From assembly GCA_903928395.1 (NCBI GenBank), contig CAIYQS010000208.1, positions 1 through 6,726 of the forward strand: 6,726 bases of DNA, given 5' to 3'. Below, one piece after another: positions 1 through 6,726 of this stretch; the stretch's first letter is position 1; each line of letters opens with the position of its first letter. The position numbers and the translations under genes are program-made. The notes under the pieces are model-generated. The model saw only the letters and a list, made by a program, of their open reading frames with translations. It made no database searches and was not told the DNA's origin. The DNA comes from an uncultured Actinomycetes bacterium (GTDB lineage: Bacteria > Actinomycetota > Actinomycetes > Nanopelagicales > Nanopelagicaceae).

Positions 1-2832
1 AACTTCCGCCAAGAATTTGCCGGTATAACTTGCAGCAATCTTTGCGACAGATTCGGGAGTTCCCTCTGCAATCACAGTTCCACCCCCAGCTCCACCTTCG
101 GGGCCGAGATCAATCACCCAGTCGGCTGACTTGATGACATCTAAATTGTGTTCAATGACCACGACGGTGTTTCCAGATTCAACGAGTCGGTTAAGAACGA
201 TGAGGAGTTTTCGAACATCCTCAAAATGCAGTCCAGTGGTTGGCTCATCGAGAACATAAATTGTTCGGCCTGTTGAACGTCGTTGTAATTCGGTTGCCAA
301 TTTGACTCGTTGGGCTTCGCCTCCTGAGAGGGTTGGCGCTGACTGTCCGAGTCGAACATATCCGAGACCCACGTCGTTGAGCGTCTTCAAGTAGCGAGGG
401 ATCCCAGGCACAGATTCAAAGAAGTGCGACGCCTCCTCGATTGGCATATTGAGAACTTGGGCAATGGTCTTTCCCTTGTAATGTACTTCAAGGGTTTCGC
501 GGTTGTACCGTGCGCCGTGACAGACCTCGCAAGGAACGTAAACGTCTGGCAAGAAGTTCATTTCTATTGTTATGGTTCCATCGCCAGCACAATTTTCGCA
601 ACGACCACCTTTTACATTGAATGAGAATCGACCCTGTTGGTAACCGCGAATTTTTGCTTCAGTGGTTTCGGCAAAAAGTGCCCGGATCTTATCAAAGACA
701 CCAGTGTAGGTTGCGGGATTTGAGCGCGGGGTACGTCCAATAGGAGATTGATCTACGTGAACCACTTTATCGAGTAGATCAATTCCAGTAATTGTACGAT
801 GACGACCTGGAACAATTCGCGCGCCGTTAAGTTTGTTGGCTAACACCGAGTACAGCACATCATTTACTAAAGTAGATTTTCCGGATCCACTCACTCCGGT
901 AACGGCGACGAAGAGTCCGAGCGGAAAGCCAACGTTGATGTTCTTGAGATTATTTTCTTTCGCTTCCTTGACCAGCAAAGAACGCTTTACATCCGCGACT
1001 CTTCGAACCTCGGGAATTGGAATTGATCGTCGCCCTGCCAAGTAATCACCAGTAATTGACTCTGGAGCGTCAAGTAACGCTTGATAATCTCCTGAAGATA
1101 CGACTTTTCCGCCGTGCTCCCCTGCACCTGGACCGATATCAACAATCCAGTCAGCAATCCGAATTGTGTCCTCATCGTGTTCCACGACGATTAAAGTATT
1201 GCCAAGATCACGCAACCTTGTCAGAGTATCGATGAGTCGACGATTATCACGTTGATGTAATCCGATGCTCGGTTCATCGAGCACATATAAAACTCCTGTT
1301 AGGCCCGAACCTATTTGAGTTGCAAGCCGAATTCGTTGTGCCTCCCCACCGGAAAGCGTTGCCGCCGGCCGTTCGAGAGAAAGGTAATCCAAGCCAACAT
1401 CCAGAAGGAAACCTAAACGGGCATGTACCTCTTTAAGTACCCGATCGGCTATCTTCTTCTCTCTAGCATTAAGTGAAATCTTCTTCAGGAATACAGCACA
1501 GTCTGCAATTGAGAGTTCGCAAATTTCCCAAATATTCTTGCCGCCAAGTGTGACCGCCAATACTTCAGGCTTCAGCCGCGCTCCTTTGCAAACGGGACAG
1601 GGAGTTTCGCGCATATAGGCTTCATATTTTTCGCGACTAAAATCAGAATCGGTTTCGGAATGTTTTCTTGAAATGAATCCAAGTACTCCTTCAAACCCGG
1701 TGGCATAATTCCGTACTCGGCCATATCGGTTTTTGTACTTCACATGGACTTCATAATCTGAACCGTTTAAAACAGCCTCACGGGCTTTGAGGCTCAACTT
1801 GTTCCAGGGTTTGTCCATCGAGAAACCTAATTCATCCGCTAAACCTTGAAGAAGTCGGCTGAAATACTCTGATGAATGCCCTCCTGCCCATGGTGCGATC
1901 GCCCCTTCATTTAGGCTCAGCGAATCGTCGGGAACAACCAGATCTTGATCCACTTCTAAGCGAGTACCAATACCGGTGCATTCTGGGCAAGCTCCAAAAG
2001 GTGAGTTGAAAGAAAAAGAGCGTGGCTCCATTTCTTCAAAAGAAAGTCCACAATCGTGACAGGCCATATGCTCGCTAAAAATTCGCTCTTTCTCCGGATC
2101 GTCTGCCTTCGCATCTACAAAATCCAGTACCACGACCCCACTGGCAAGCTTGAGTGCAGTCTCAATGGAGTCCGTTATTCGGGATTTGGATTCCTTCTTC
2201 ACGGCAAGGCGATCAACGACAACCTCAATTGAGTGCTTCTCTTGTTTCTTTAATTTGGGCACCTCGTTGAGTGAAAATACTGTTCCATCCACTCGAGCAC
2301 GAGAAAATCCCTGAGTTGTGAAATCCGTAAAGAGGTCGACGAACTCTCCCTTGCGCTCGCGGACAACAGGAGCGAGAACTTGAAAACGAACTCCCTCCTC
2401 AAGCGCCAAAATTTGATCGACAATATTTTGAGGAGTCTGGCGGGCGATAGCTTTTCCACAGTTTGGGCAATGTGGACGTCCAGCACGAGCAAAAAGTAAA
2501 CGTAGGTAGTCATAAACCTCTGTAATGGTGCCAACAGTCGAACGTGGGTTTCGATTGGTGGATTTCTGGTCGATTGAAACGGCTGGCGAAAGTCCTTCAA
2601 TAAAATCGACATCTGGCTTGTCCATTTGACCAAGAAATTGCCGCGCATAGGCCGACAGTGATTCCACATATCTCCGTTGACCTTCGGCAAATATTGTGTC
2701 GAAAGCGAGAGATGATTTACCCGAACCAGATAATCCCGTAAATACGATCAGTGCATTTCTTGGAAGGTCGAGGGAAATATCTTTTAAGTTGTGCTCACGC
2801 GCCCCACGGATGATCAGCCGATCGGTACTCAT
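1..2832 (-). CDS. uvrA: UvrABC excinuclease ATPase subunit UvrA (3' end beyond window)
   Basis: UvrA is the dimeric ABC-type ATPase that scans DNA for bulky lesions and hands the site to UvrB in nucleotide-excision repair. The 944 visible codons form one unbroken frame. ABC half I has a Walker A GLSGSGKSS at 33-41 (K39), a signature LSGGE at 493-497 and a Walker B DEP at 519-521. The UvrB-binding and insertion regions lie between about 130 and 400. ABC half II has a Walker A with K652, a signature LSGGE with S836, a Walker B D862-E863 and an H-loop His895. Cysteine pairs fit the family's zinc modules: C122/C125, C412/C415, C258/C261 with C282/C285, and C745/C748 with C768/C771. The reading ends in ...YTGKFLAEV, close to the usual UvrA C-terminus, so probably only some 5-20 residues are missing. 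The ATG overlaps the uvrB stop as ATGA. All catalytic motifs are intact and nothing looks degenerate. The gene is identified with near certainty. Confidence 0.98.
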   Translation of the reverse strand, partial: MSTDRLIIRGAREHNLKDISLDLPRNALIVFTGLSGSGKSSLAFDTIFAEGQRRYVESLSAYARQFLGQMDKPDVDFIEGLSPAVSIDQKSTNRNPRSTVGTITEVYDYLRLLFARAGRPHCPNCGKAIARQTPQNIVDQILALEEGVRFQVLAPVVRERKGEFVDLFTDFTTQGFSRARVDGTVFSLNEVPKLKKQEKHSIEVVVDRLAVKKESKSRITDSIETALKLASGVVVLDFVDAKADDPEKERIFSEHMACHDCGLSFEEMEPRSFSFNSPFGACPECTGIGTRLEVDQDLVVPDDSLSLNEGAIAPWAGGHSSEYFSRLLQGLADELGFSMDKPWNKLSLKAREAVLNGSDYEVHVKYKNRYGRVRNYATGFEGVLGFISRKHSETDSDFSREKYEAYMRETPCPVCKGARLKPEVLAVTLGGKNIWEICELSIADCAVFLKKISLNAREKKIADRVLKEVHARLGFLLDVGLDYLSLERPAATLSGGEAQRIRLATQIGSGLTGVLYVLDEPSIGLHQRDNRRLIDTLTRLRDLGNTLIVVEHDEDTIRIADWIVDIGPGAGEHGGKVVSSGDYQALLDAPESITGDYLAGRRSIPIPEVRRVADVKRSLLVKEAKENNLKNINVGFPLGLFVAVTGVSGSGKSTLVNDVLYSVLANKLNGARIVPGRHRTITGIDLLDKVVHVDQSPIGRTPRSNPATYTGVFDKIRALFAETTEAKIRGYQQGRFSFNVKGGRCENCAGDGTITIEMNFLPDVYVPCEVCHGARYNRETLEVHYKGKTIAQVLNMPIEEASHFFESVPGIPRYLKTLNDVGLGYVRLGQSAPTLSGGEAQRVKLATELQRRSTGRTIYVLDEPTTGLHFEDVRKLLIVLNRLVESGNTVVVIEHNLDVIKSADWVIDLGPEGGAGGGTVIAEGTPESVAKIAASYTGKFLAEV

Positions 2833-4907
2833 ACCCCTGCCTCTTCCATACCTCTAAGTTCGCGCTTCAGCTCACGTAATTCATCTCGAAGTCGGGCCGC
2901 CAATTCAAATTGCAGTTCGGCAGCAGCCGACTTCATCTGATCAGTCAGGGATTCTATGAGAGCAAGTAACTCTTGTCGCGGCAGCGAAACTCCTGGTGGG
3001 CGCTGGTGTCTGATCGCCGGTGTTTGGTTCGCCTTATTTTTGGAACCTTGGGTAAGCGAATTGCTATCTTCTGCCTCTTTGGTGATGAGGTCCGTAATAT
3101 CGGCAATTTTTTTGCGCAAAGGAGTTGGATCAATTCCGTTTGCAAGGTTGTAAGCAACTTGTTTAGCACGCCGACGATTTGTCTCATCAATTGCTTGCGC
3201 CATAGCAGGCGTGATCATATCTGCATACATATGAACTTCTCCTGAGACATTTCTGGCAGCACGACCAATCGTTTGAATGAGCGAAGTAGCCGAGCGAAGA
3301 AAGCCTTGTTTGTCTGCATCCAAAATCGCAACAAGGGAGACTTCAGGTAAATCTAATCCTTCGCGAAGTAAATTGATTCCGATCAAGACATCGTATTCAC
3401 CCGAGCGAAGTTCACGTAGCAACTCCACGCGACGCAAAGTATCTACTTCGGAGTGTAAGTAACGGACTCTCACTCCCAACCCGAGAAGGTAATCGGTTAG
3501 GTCTTCGGACATTTTTTTTGTCAGAGTAGTAACCAACACTCGTTCATTTCGCTCGGCGCGCAATCTAATTTCATTTAAAAGGTCATCTATCTGACCCTTG
3601 ACCGGCTTCAAGATAATCGCCGGGTCTATAAGTCCAGTTGGGCGAATAACTTGTTCGACAACATCTCCCTTGACTTTTTCTAACTCGTACTTTCCTGGAG
3701 TTGCAGAAAGATAAACGGTCTGACCTTTTCTTGTGAGGAATTCATCGAACCGCAGCGGACGGTTGTCCATTGCACTTGGAAGCCGAAACCCATGCTCCAC
3801 CAAAGTGCGCTTTCGGGAGGCATCGCCTTCATACATCGCACCTATCTGCGGAACAGTCACATGGGACTCATCGATGACGACCAAGAAATCTTCTGGGAAG
3901 TAATCTAGAAGGCAATTGGGCGGCGAGCCAGCTCCGCGACCATCGATATGGCGCGAGTAATTCTCAATTCCACTGCAAAATCCCAACTGCTGCATCATCT
4001 CTATATCGAAAGTAGTTCGCATCCGAAGTCGCTGTGCCTCCAAAAGCTTTCCTGACTTTTCAAATTTAATGACGGCGGCTTCCATCTCCTCGCTTATTTC
4101 TGCGATCGCTCGTTTCATCGTTTCATCGCCGGCAGAGTAATGAGAGGCGGGGAAAATATACATCTCCCGTTCTTCTCTAATAATTTCTCCGGTTAAAGGA
4201 TGCAAGGTCATGATTCTTTCGATTTCATCTCCGAACATCTCAATTCGGATCGCATGCTCTTCATACATCGGAATGATCTCGATGGTGTCTCCGCGTACCC
4301 TAAAAGTTCCACGCTCAAAGGCCATGTCGTTCCGCTTGTATTGAATATCGACGAAGCGTCGAAGTAATTGATTGCGCTCAATTGACTCACCCACGCGCAA
4401 AGTAATCATGCGATCGACATACTCCTGCGGAGTGCCCAGGCCGTAAATACAGGAGACCGTGGCGACGACGATGACATCACGCCTAGTGAGGAGGGAATTG
4501 GTGGCAGAATGGCGCAGCCTTTCCACCTCTTCGTTGACCGAAGAGTCTTTTTCGATAAACGTGTCAGACTGCGGAACATAGGCTTCTGGTTGGTAATAGT
4601 CATAATAGGAAACGAAATACTCCACGGCGTTATTTGGCAATAACTCTTTAAATTCGTTGGCGAGCTGAGCGGCTAGCGTTTTATTTGGGGCCAATACAAG
4701 AGTTGGGCGTTGCAATTTTTCAACCAGCCATGCAGTTGTCGCTGACTTTCCGGTACCAGTTGCACCGAGGAGAACTACGTCTTGCTCCCCCGCTTGAATT
4801 CGACGCGTTAGATCAGCTATGGCCGTAGGTTGATCGCCCGAAGGGGTGTAATCACTAATGACTTCAAAGGGTTTAACTTTCCGTTGCAACTCCGATATCG
4901 GTCTCAT
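2829..4907 (-). CDS. uvrB: UvrABC excinuclease subunit UvrB
   Basis: UvrB is a superfamily-2 helicase-like protein that receives damaged DNA from UvrA, verifies the lesion by threading one strand behind a beta-hairpin, and recruits the nuclease UvrC. Numbering from the ATG gives 692 residues, normal for the family. The Walker A GATGTGKS is at 48-55 (K54). The aromatic beta-hairpin YYDYYQP is at 101-107, the Walker B DESH at 346-349, SATPG from 401, and the arginine-finger motif QTIGRAARN at 545-553. A polar, poorly conserved linker covers about 605-642. The C-terminal UVR helical hairpin that contacts UvrC fills about 643-690. Two starts are possible: a TTG at 4910-4908 and this ATG one codon later. 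The ATG is preferred because AGGG lies 5 bases upstream of it, against only 2 for the TTG. The ATG shares its A with the coaE TGA stop, and the gene's own TGA overlaps the uvrA start, so coupled translation of all three genes is likely. Confidence 0.97.
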   Translation of the reverse strand: MRPISELQRKVKPFEVISDYTPSGDQPTAIADLTRRIQAGEQDVVLLGATGTGKSATTAWLVEKLQRPTLVLAPNKTLAAQLANEFKELLPNNAVEYFVSYYDYYQPEAYVPQSDTFIEKDSSVNEEVERLRHSATNSLLTRRDVIVVATVSCIYGLGTPQEYVDRMITLRVGESIERNQLLRRFVDIQYKRNDMAFERGTFRVRGDTIEIIPMYEEHAIRIEMFGDEIERIMTLHPLTGEIIREEREMYIFPASHYSAGDETMKRAIAEISEEMEAAVIKFEKSGKLLEAQRLRMRTTFDIEMMQQLGFCSGIENYSRHIDGRGAGSPPNCLLDYFPEDFLVVIDESHVTVPQIGAMYEGDASRKRTLVEHGFRLPSAMDNRPLRFDEFLTRKGQTVYLSATPGKYELEKVKGDVVEQVIRPTGLIDPAIILKPVKGQIDDLLNEIRLRAERNERVLVTTLTKKMSEDLTDYLLGLGVRVRYLHSEVDTLRRVELLRELRSGEYDVLIGINLLREGLDLPEVSLVAILDADKQGFLRSATSLIQTIGRAARNVSGEVHMYADMITPAMAQAIDETNRRRAKQVAYNLANGIDPTPLRKKIADITDLITKEAEDSNSLTQGSKNKANQTPAIRHQRPPGVSLPRQELLALIESLTDQMKSAAAELQFELAARLRDELRELKRELRGMEEAGV
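2840..2847 (-). promoter_or_regulatory. uvrA ribosome binding site inside the end of uvrB
   Basis: The purine run GGAAGAGG, within the final codons of uvrB, lies 7 bases before the uvrA ATG, a normal Shine-Dalgarno distance. A second purine run, AGGGG, sits only 1 base before the ATG and is too close to act. Together with the ATGA stop/start overlap it supports translational coupling of uvrA to uvrB. Confidence 0.6.
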
Positions 4908-5506
4908 CAAATCCCTAACCGAGCGGGATAGAGCCTATTTTCGTAAAGATTTTCGACTTGTCGAAGTAGTTCATCCTCCGTGCCATCATTCGTTAATATG
5001 GCATCGGCAATTGCTTCACGTTGAAAATCTGACGCTTGAACCTGCATCCTCTGAGTCACCTGGTAATCCTTCATTCCGCGTTTGATGAGCCTGGCTCGCC
5101 GAGTATCCTCTTTGGCACTGACAGTCACCACGAAATCAAAGGTGTAGGGGTATTTGCTCTCGACCAAGAGCGGAATTTGAGCTACGAGAATGGCATCCGG
5201 TTCCAGGTCGGCGACTATCTGCTCAAAAGCCGTGCGTATCTTGGGATGGGTGATCGCTTCAAGATCCTTGCGGGCGATTCCATCTTCGAAAACAATCTCC
5301 CCCAGACGAGCTCGATCGAGATCACCGTCCCGAAGCACTCCATCGCCAAACCGAACCAGAATCTCTTCGAAACCCGCTGTCCCACGTTCGACGACGTCTC
5401 GTGCAAGTTGATCAAAATCCACTACTTTTGCTCCGCACAGGCTGAAGAATTGGGCGGCCAGTGACTTTCCTGAGCCAATTCCACCAGTCAACGCAACGAG
5501 AAGCAC
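4907..5506 (-). CDS. coaE: dephospho-CoA kinase
   Basis: CoaE phosphorylates the 3'-hydroxyl of the ribose in dephospho-CoA using ATP, the final cytoplasmic step of coenzyme A synthesis. The protein has 199 residues, typical for the single-domain enzyme; some actinobacterial homologues carry an extra C-terminal domain that is absent here. Visible motifs are the P-loop GGIGSGKS at 8-15 (K14), VDFDQLARDVVE at 29-40 (family form VDAD..AR), THPKIR with H87-P88, IPLLVE at 111-116, the lid-region basic cluster R136/R137/R139, and QRMQVQ at 152-157 followed by TND at 172-174. The start is GTG. An in-frame TAG lies only four codons upstream, so the frame cannot begin earlier, and the P-loop begins at residue 8. 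A partial Shine-Dalgarno GGTAGG ends 8 bases before the GTG. The gene heads the coaE-uvrB-uvrA unit, separated from rpsA by a terminator. The function is secure from the motifs. Confidence 0.96.
   Translation of the reverse strand: MLLVALTGGIGSGKSLAAQFFSLCGAKVVDFDQLARDVVERGTAGFEEILVRFGDGVLRDGDLDRARLGEIVFEDGIARKDLEAITHPKIRTAFEQIVADLEPDAILVAQIPLLVESKYPYTFDFVVTVSAKEDTRRARLIKRGMKDYQVTQRMQVQASDFQREAIADAILTNDGTEDELLRQVENLYENRLYPARLGI
4913..4918 (-). promoter_or_regulatory. uvrB ribosome binding site inside the end of coaE
   Basis: TTAGGG lies within the last codons of coaE. It is 5 bases from the uvrB ATG (4907) but only 2 from the alternative TTG (4910). The spacing supports the ATG as the start. 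Ribosomes finishing coaE at the TGATG junction are also positioned to restart on uvrB. Confidence 0.6.
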
Positions 5507-5536
5507 GCTGCAAGCCTACCTAAGTCAGCCAAACTC

Positions 5537-5551
5537 AGCGCGAAATGCGCT
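5537..5551. repeat. small inverted repeat in the coaE leader
   Basis: AGCGC (5537-5541) and GCGCT (5547-5551) form a perfect 5-bp stem around a 5-base loop, 31-45 bases upstream of the coaE GTG. No T-run follows on the minus strand, so it does not look like a terminator. It may be a leader hairpin or chance. Confidence 0.3.
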
Positions 5552-5552
5552 T

Positions 5553-5582
5553 CTCCTAAATTTTGGCCAGAATTGTGGTCAA
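5553..5582 (-). promoter_or_regulatory. weak candidate promoter for coaE-uvrB-uvrA
   Basis: A TTGACC (5582-5577) matches five of six bases of the -35 consensus TTGACA. At spacings of 17-18 bases only poor -10 candidates follow (TTAGGA or TAGGAG). A transcript starting here would have a leader of about 40 bases containing the AGCGC/GCGCT hairpin. The call rests mainly on position: a separate promoter is needed because the terminator isolates these genes from rpsA. Confidence 0.2.
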
Positions 5583-5584
5583 AA
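5561..5584. promoter_or_regulatory. 24-bp imperfect palindrome upstream of coaE, candidate operator
   Basis: The half-sites TTTTGGCCAGAA and TTGTGGTCAAAA are inverted repeats matching at 10 of 12 base pairs, centred between 5572 and 5573. The dyad lies 55-78 bases upstream of the coaE start, just past the rpsA terminator stem, where a promoter for coaE-uvrB-uvrA would be expected. A TTGACC resembling a -35 box is embedded in one arm (5582-5577, minus strand). This spacing suits a repressor site, but the regulator is unknown. As RNA the two arms could also form a second, weaker hairpin after the rpsA terminator. The match is not one I recognise from a named regulon. Confidence 0.35.
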
Positions 5585-5618
5585 ATGTAAAAGGCCCCGA
5601 CATGTCGTCAGGGCCTTT
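5584..5618 (-). terminator. rho-independent terminator of rpsA
   Basis: On the minus strand, 23 bases after the rpsA stop, AAAGGCCC (5618-5611) can pair perfectly with GGGCCTTT (5597-5590). The 13-base interior contains CGA-CATG-TCG, a second small stem-loop, with a three-base TGA bulge on one side. The transcript then reads into a T-rich stretch (TTTTACATTTTT). The strong G+C stem with a downstream U-rich run fits intrinsic termination of rpsA before coaE. On the plus strand the following bases are less T-rich and no plus-strand gene ends here, so it is called for the minus strand only. Confidence 0.85.
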
Positions 5619-5640
5619 AACTCTCGTTTTATCCGCAGAT

Positions 5641-6726
5641 TTATTCAGCGACCTCATCGGTTGCTGGAGTCGCTGCTGCATCAGCGGCTTTAGCTTCAGC
5701 CTTTTGCTTCTTGTGTGCAAGAAAGCGGCTCTGAGCTTCGGCATACTGACGCTCCCACTCTTCACGTTGGGTCTCAAAACCAGGACGCCACTCTTGTGAG
5801 TCGGCATCAAAGCCTTCTGGATAGATGAAGTTGCACTCTGCATCGTAGCGAGCGGGCATTCCATATTGCGACGGATCAAAGGCTTCGATCTCGACTTCAT
5901 GACCCTCGTTAGCCTGCTTGAGAGAAAGTGAGATACGACGACGCTCAAGATCAATATCTATGATCTTTACGAAGAGTTCATCCCCCACTTGAACTACCTG
6001 CTCTGGAATCTCTACGTGGCGCTCGGCAAGCTCAGAAATATGAACCAGCCCTTCAATTCCCTCGAAGACCCGAATAAATGCTCCGAATGGAACCAACTTT
6101 GTTACTTCACCGGGAACAACCTGATTAATTGTGTGGGTGCGAGCAAATGCCTGCCAAGGATCTTCTTGGGTTGCCTTGAGAGAGAGTGAAACGCGTTCAC
6201 GCTCGAAATCAACCTCGAGTACCTCAACGGTAACTTCGTCTCCAACCTCAACGACTTCACTTGGGTGATCAATGTGCTTCCATGAAAGTTCTGAAACGTG
6301 GACTAAGCCATCCACGCCACCGAGATCAACGAAGGCACCAAAATTGACGATAGAAGAAACCACACCGGTACGAACCTGACCCTTTGTAAGCTGGTTAAGG
6401 AAGGTAGTACGGGACTCTGATTGGGTTTGCTCGAGATAGGCACGGCGAGATAGAACAACGTTATTGCGATTCTTATCAAGTTCAATAATGCGACACTCAA
6501 CCTCTTTGCCGATGTAAGGGGTGAGATCACGCACGCGACGCATTTCAACTAAAGAGGCTGGCAAGAAGCCGCGCAGTCCAATATCAACAATCAAGCCACC
6601 TTTAACAACTTCGATGACCAAACCTGTGACGACTTCATCGCGCTCTTTTTTACCTTCAATTTCACCCCAGGCACGCTCGTATTGAGCCCGCTTCTTAGAG
6701 AGAATCAGGCGACCTTCTTTATCTTC
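5641..6726 (-). CDS. rpsA: 30S ribosomal protein S1 (5' end beyond window)
   Basis: S1 binds mRNA on the small ribosomal subunit through tandem OB-fold S1 domains. The visible 361 residues start inside the gene and run to a TAA stop. Fragment residues 1-20 (containing GRLILSKKRA) are the end of S1 domain 1. Domain 2 is about 29-97, with the domain-2 hallmark GLRGFLPASLV. Domain 3 is about 116-185, with VNFGAFVDLGGVDGLVHVSEL. Domain 4 is about 202-271, with VPFGAFIRVFEGIEGLVHISEL. Domains 3 and 4 are clearly duplicates of each other. A tail at 272-361 contains FDPSQYGMPARYD and REEWERQYAEAQSRF and ends in an Ala/Glu/Lys-rich stretch, as in actinobacterial S1. Four-domain actinobacterial S1 proteins are roughly 480-500 residues, so about 120 N-terminal residues lie outside the window. 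A hairpin terminator follows 23 bases after the stop. No frameshift was seen. Confidence 0.97.
   Translation of the reverse strand, partial: EDKEGRLILSKKRAQYERAWGEIEGKKERDEVVTGLVIEVVKGGLIVDIGLRGFLPASLVEMRRVRDLTPYIGKEVECRIIELDKNRNNVVLSRRAYLEQTQSESRTTFLNQLTKGQVRTGVVSSIVNFGAFVDLGGVDGLVHVSELSWKHIDHPSEVVEVGDEVTVEVLEVDFERERVSLSLKATQEDPWQAFARTHTINQVVPGEVTKLVPFGAFIRVFEGIEGLVHISELAERHVEIPEQVVQVGDELFVKIIDIDLERRRISLSLKQANEGHEVEIEAFDPSQYGMPARYDAECNFIYPEGFDADSQEWRPGFETQREEWERQYAEAQSRFLAHKKQKAEAKAADAAATPATDEVAE

Noticed and set aside
240..1290. Similar sequences near 240-262 and 1267-1290 as a possible DNA repeat
   Set aside because: They encode the Walker B regions of the two homologous ABC halves of UvrA, an ancient internal duplication and not a recent repeat.
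2250..2690. 146-codon minus-strand open frame inside uvrA
   Set aside because: It is an out-of-frame reading of uvrA, whose own frame here encodes the conserved N-terminal ABC and UvrB-binding regions.
2956..3245. Two overlapping plus-strand open frames antisense to the uvrB 3' region
   Set aside because: uvrB is intact here with motif VI and the UVR domain; the antisense translations resemble no known family.
4908..4910. TTG as the start codon of uvrB
   Set aside because: It adds one residue only and lies 2 bases from the AGGG, too close for good initiation; the adjacent ATG has proper spacing.
5036..5464. 142-codon plus-strand open frame opposite coaE
   Set aside because: It lies wholly antisense to a gene with all CoaE motifs, its translation shows no recognisable domain, and it sits as expected for a shadow of the coding frame.
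5553..5557. AGGAG on the minus strand as a ribosome binding site for a leader peptide before coaE
   Set aside because: Only ATT follows at a proper distance and no convincing short frame with a normal start codon is found; the coaE frame itself has a stop just upstream of its GTG.
5556..5954. 132-codon minus-strand open frame spanning the rpsA 3' end and terminator
   Set aside because: It overlaps the rpsA C-terminal region in another frame and reads through the terminator hairpin; the composition is not protein-like.

Overview
The window is a slice of bacterial chromosome in which every recognisable gene lies on the minus strand. It holds ordinary core genes with no mobile element, tRNA, rRNA or CRISPR array. 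In transcription order (high to low coordinate) they are rpsA (30S ribosomal protein S1, 5' end cut off by the window), a rho-independent terminator, a short intergenic region, coaE (dephospho-CoA kinase), uvrB and uvrA (nucleotide-excision repair; the last few residues of uvrA run off the window).

The gene order rpsA - coaE - uvrB - uvrA, the S1 protein with an actinobacterial-type C-terminal tail, and the UvrB P-loop written GATGTGKSATTAW all point to Actinobacteria (Actinomycetota). By eye the base composition is near half G+C, well below that of Streptomyces or Mycobacterium. The genes overlap by 1 and 4 bases. Low-GC, tightly packed actinobacterial DNA suggests a streamlined freshwater lineage such as the acI/Nanopelagicales group ('Ca. 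Planktophila' and relatives). That placement is inference, not a database match.

Layout: 5641-6726 is rpsA, covering the end of S1 domain 1, domains 2-4 and the tail. 5590-5618 is its terminator hairpin. 5507-5589 is the only real intergenic space; it holds a 24-bp imperfect palindrome and a small hairpin and must contain the coaE promoter if coaE is transcribed separately. 4907-5506 is coaE with a GTG start. 2829-4907 is uvrB, whose ATG shares one base with the coaE stop. 1-2832 is uvrA, whose ATG overlaps the uvrB stop as ATGA. coaE, uvrB and uvrA therefore look like one translationally coupled transcription unit.

UvrA (dimeric ABC-ATPase damage sensor) loads UvrB (helicase-like damage verifier), which later recruits UvrC. 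Producing UvrB and UvrA from one message keeps the partners together. CoaE catalyses the last step of coenzyme A synthesis and has no known mechanistic link to repair; its place here is a lineage-level arrangement. I found no convincing undescribed system. The most interesting parts are the compact gene packing and the palindrome upstream of coaE.
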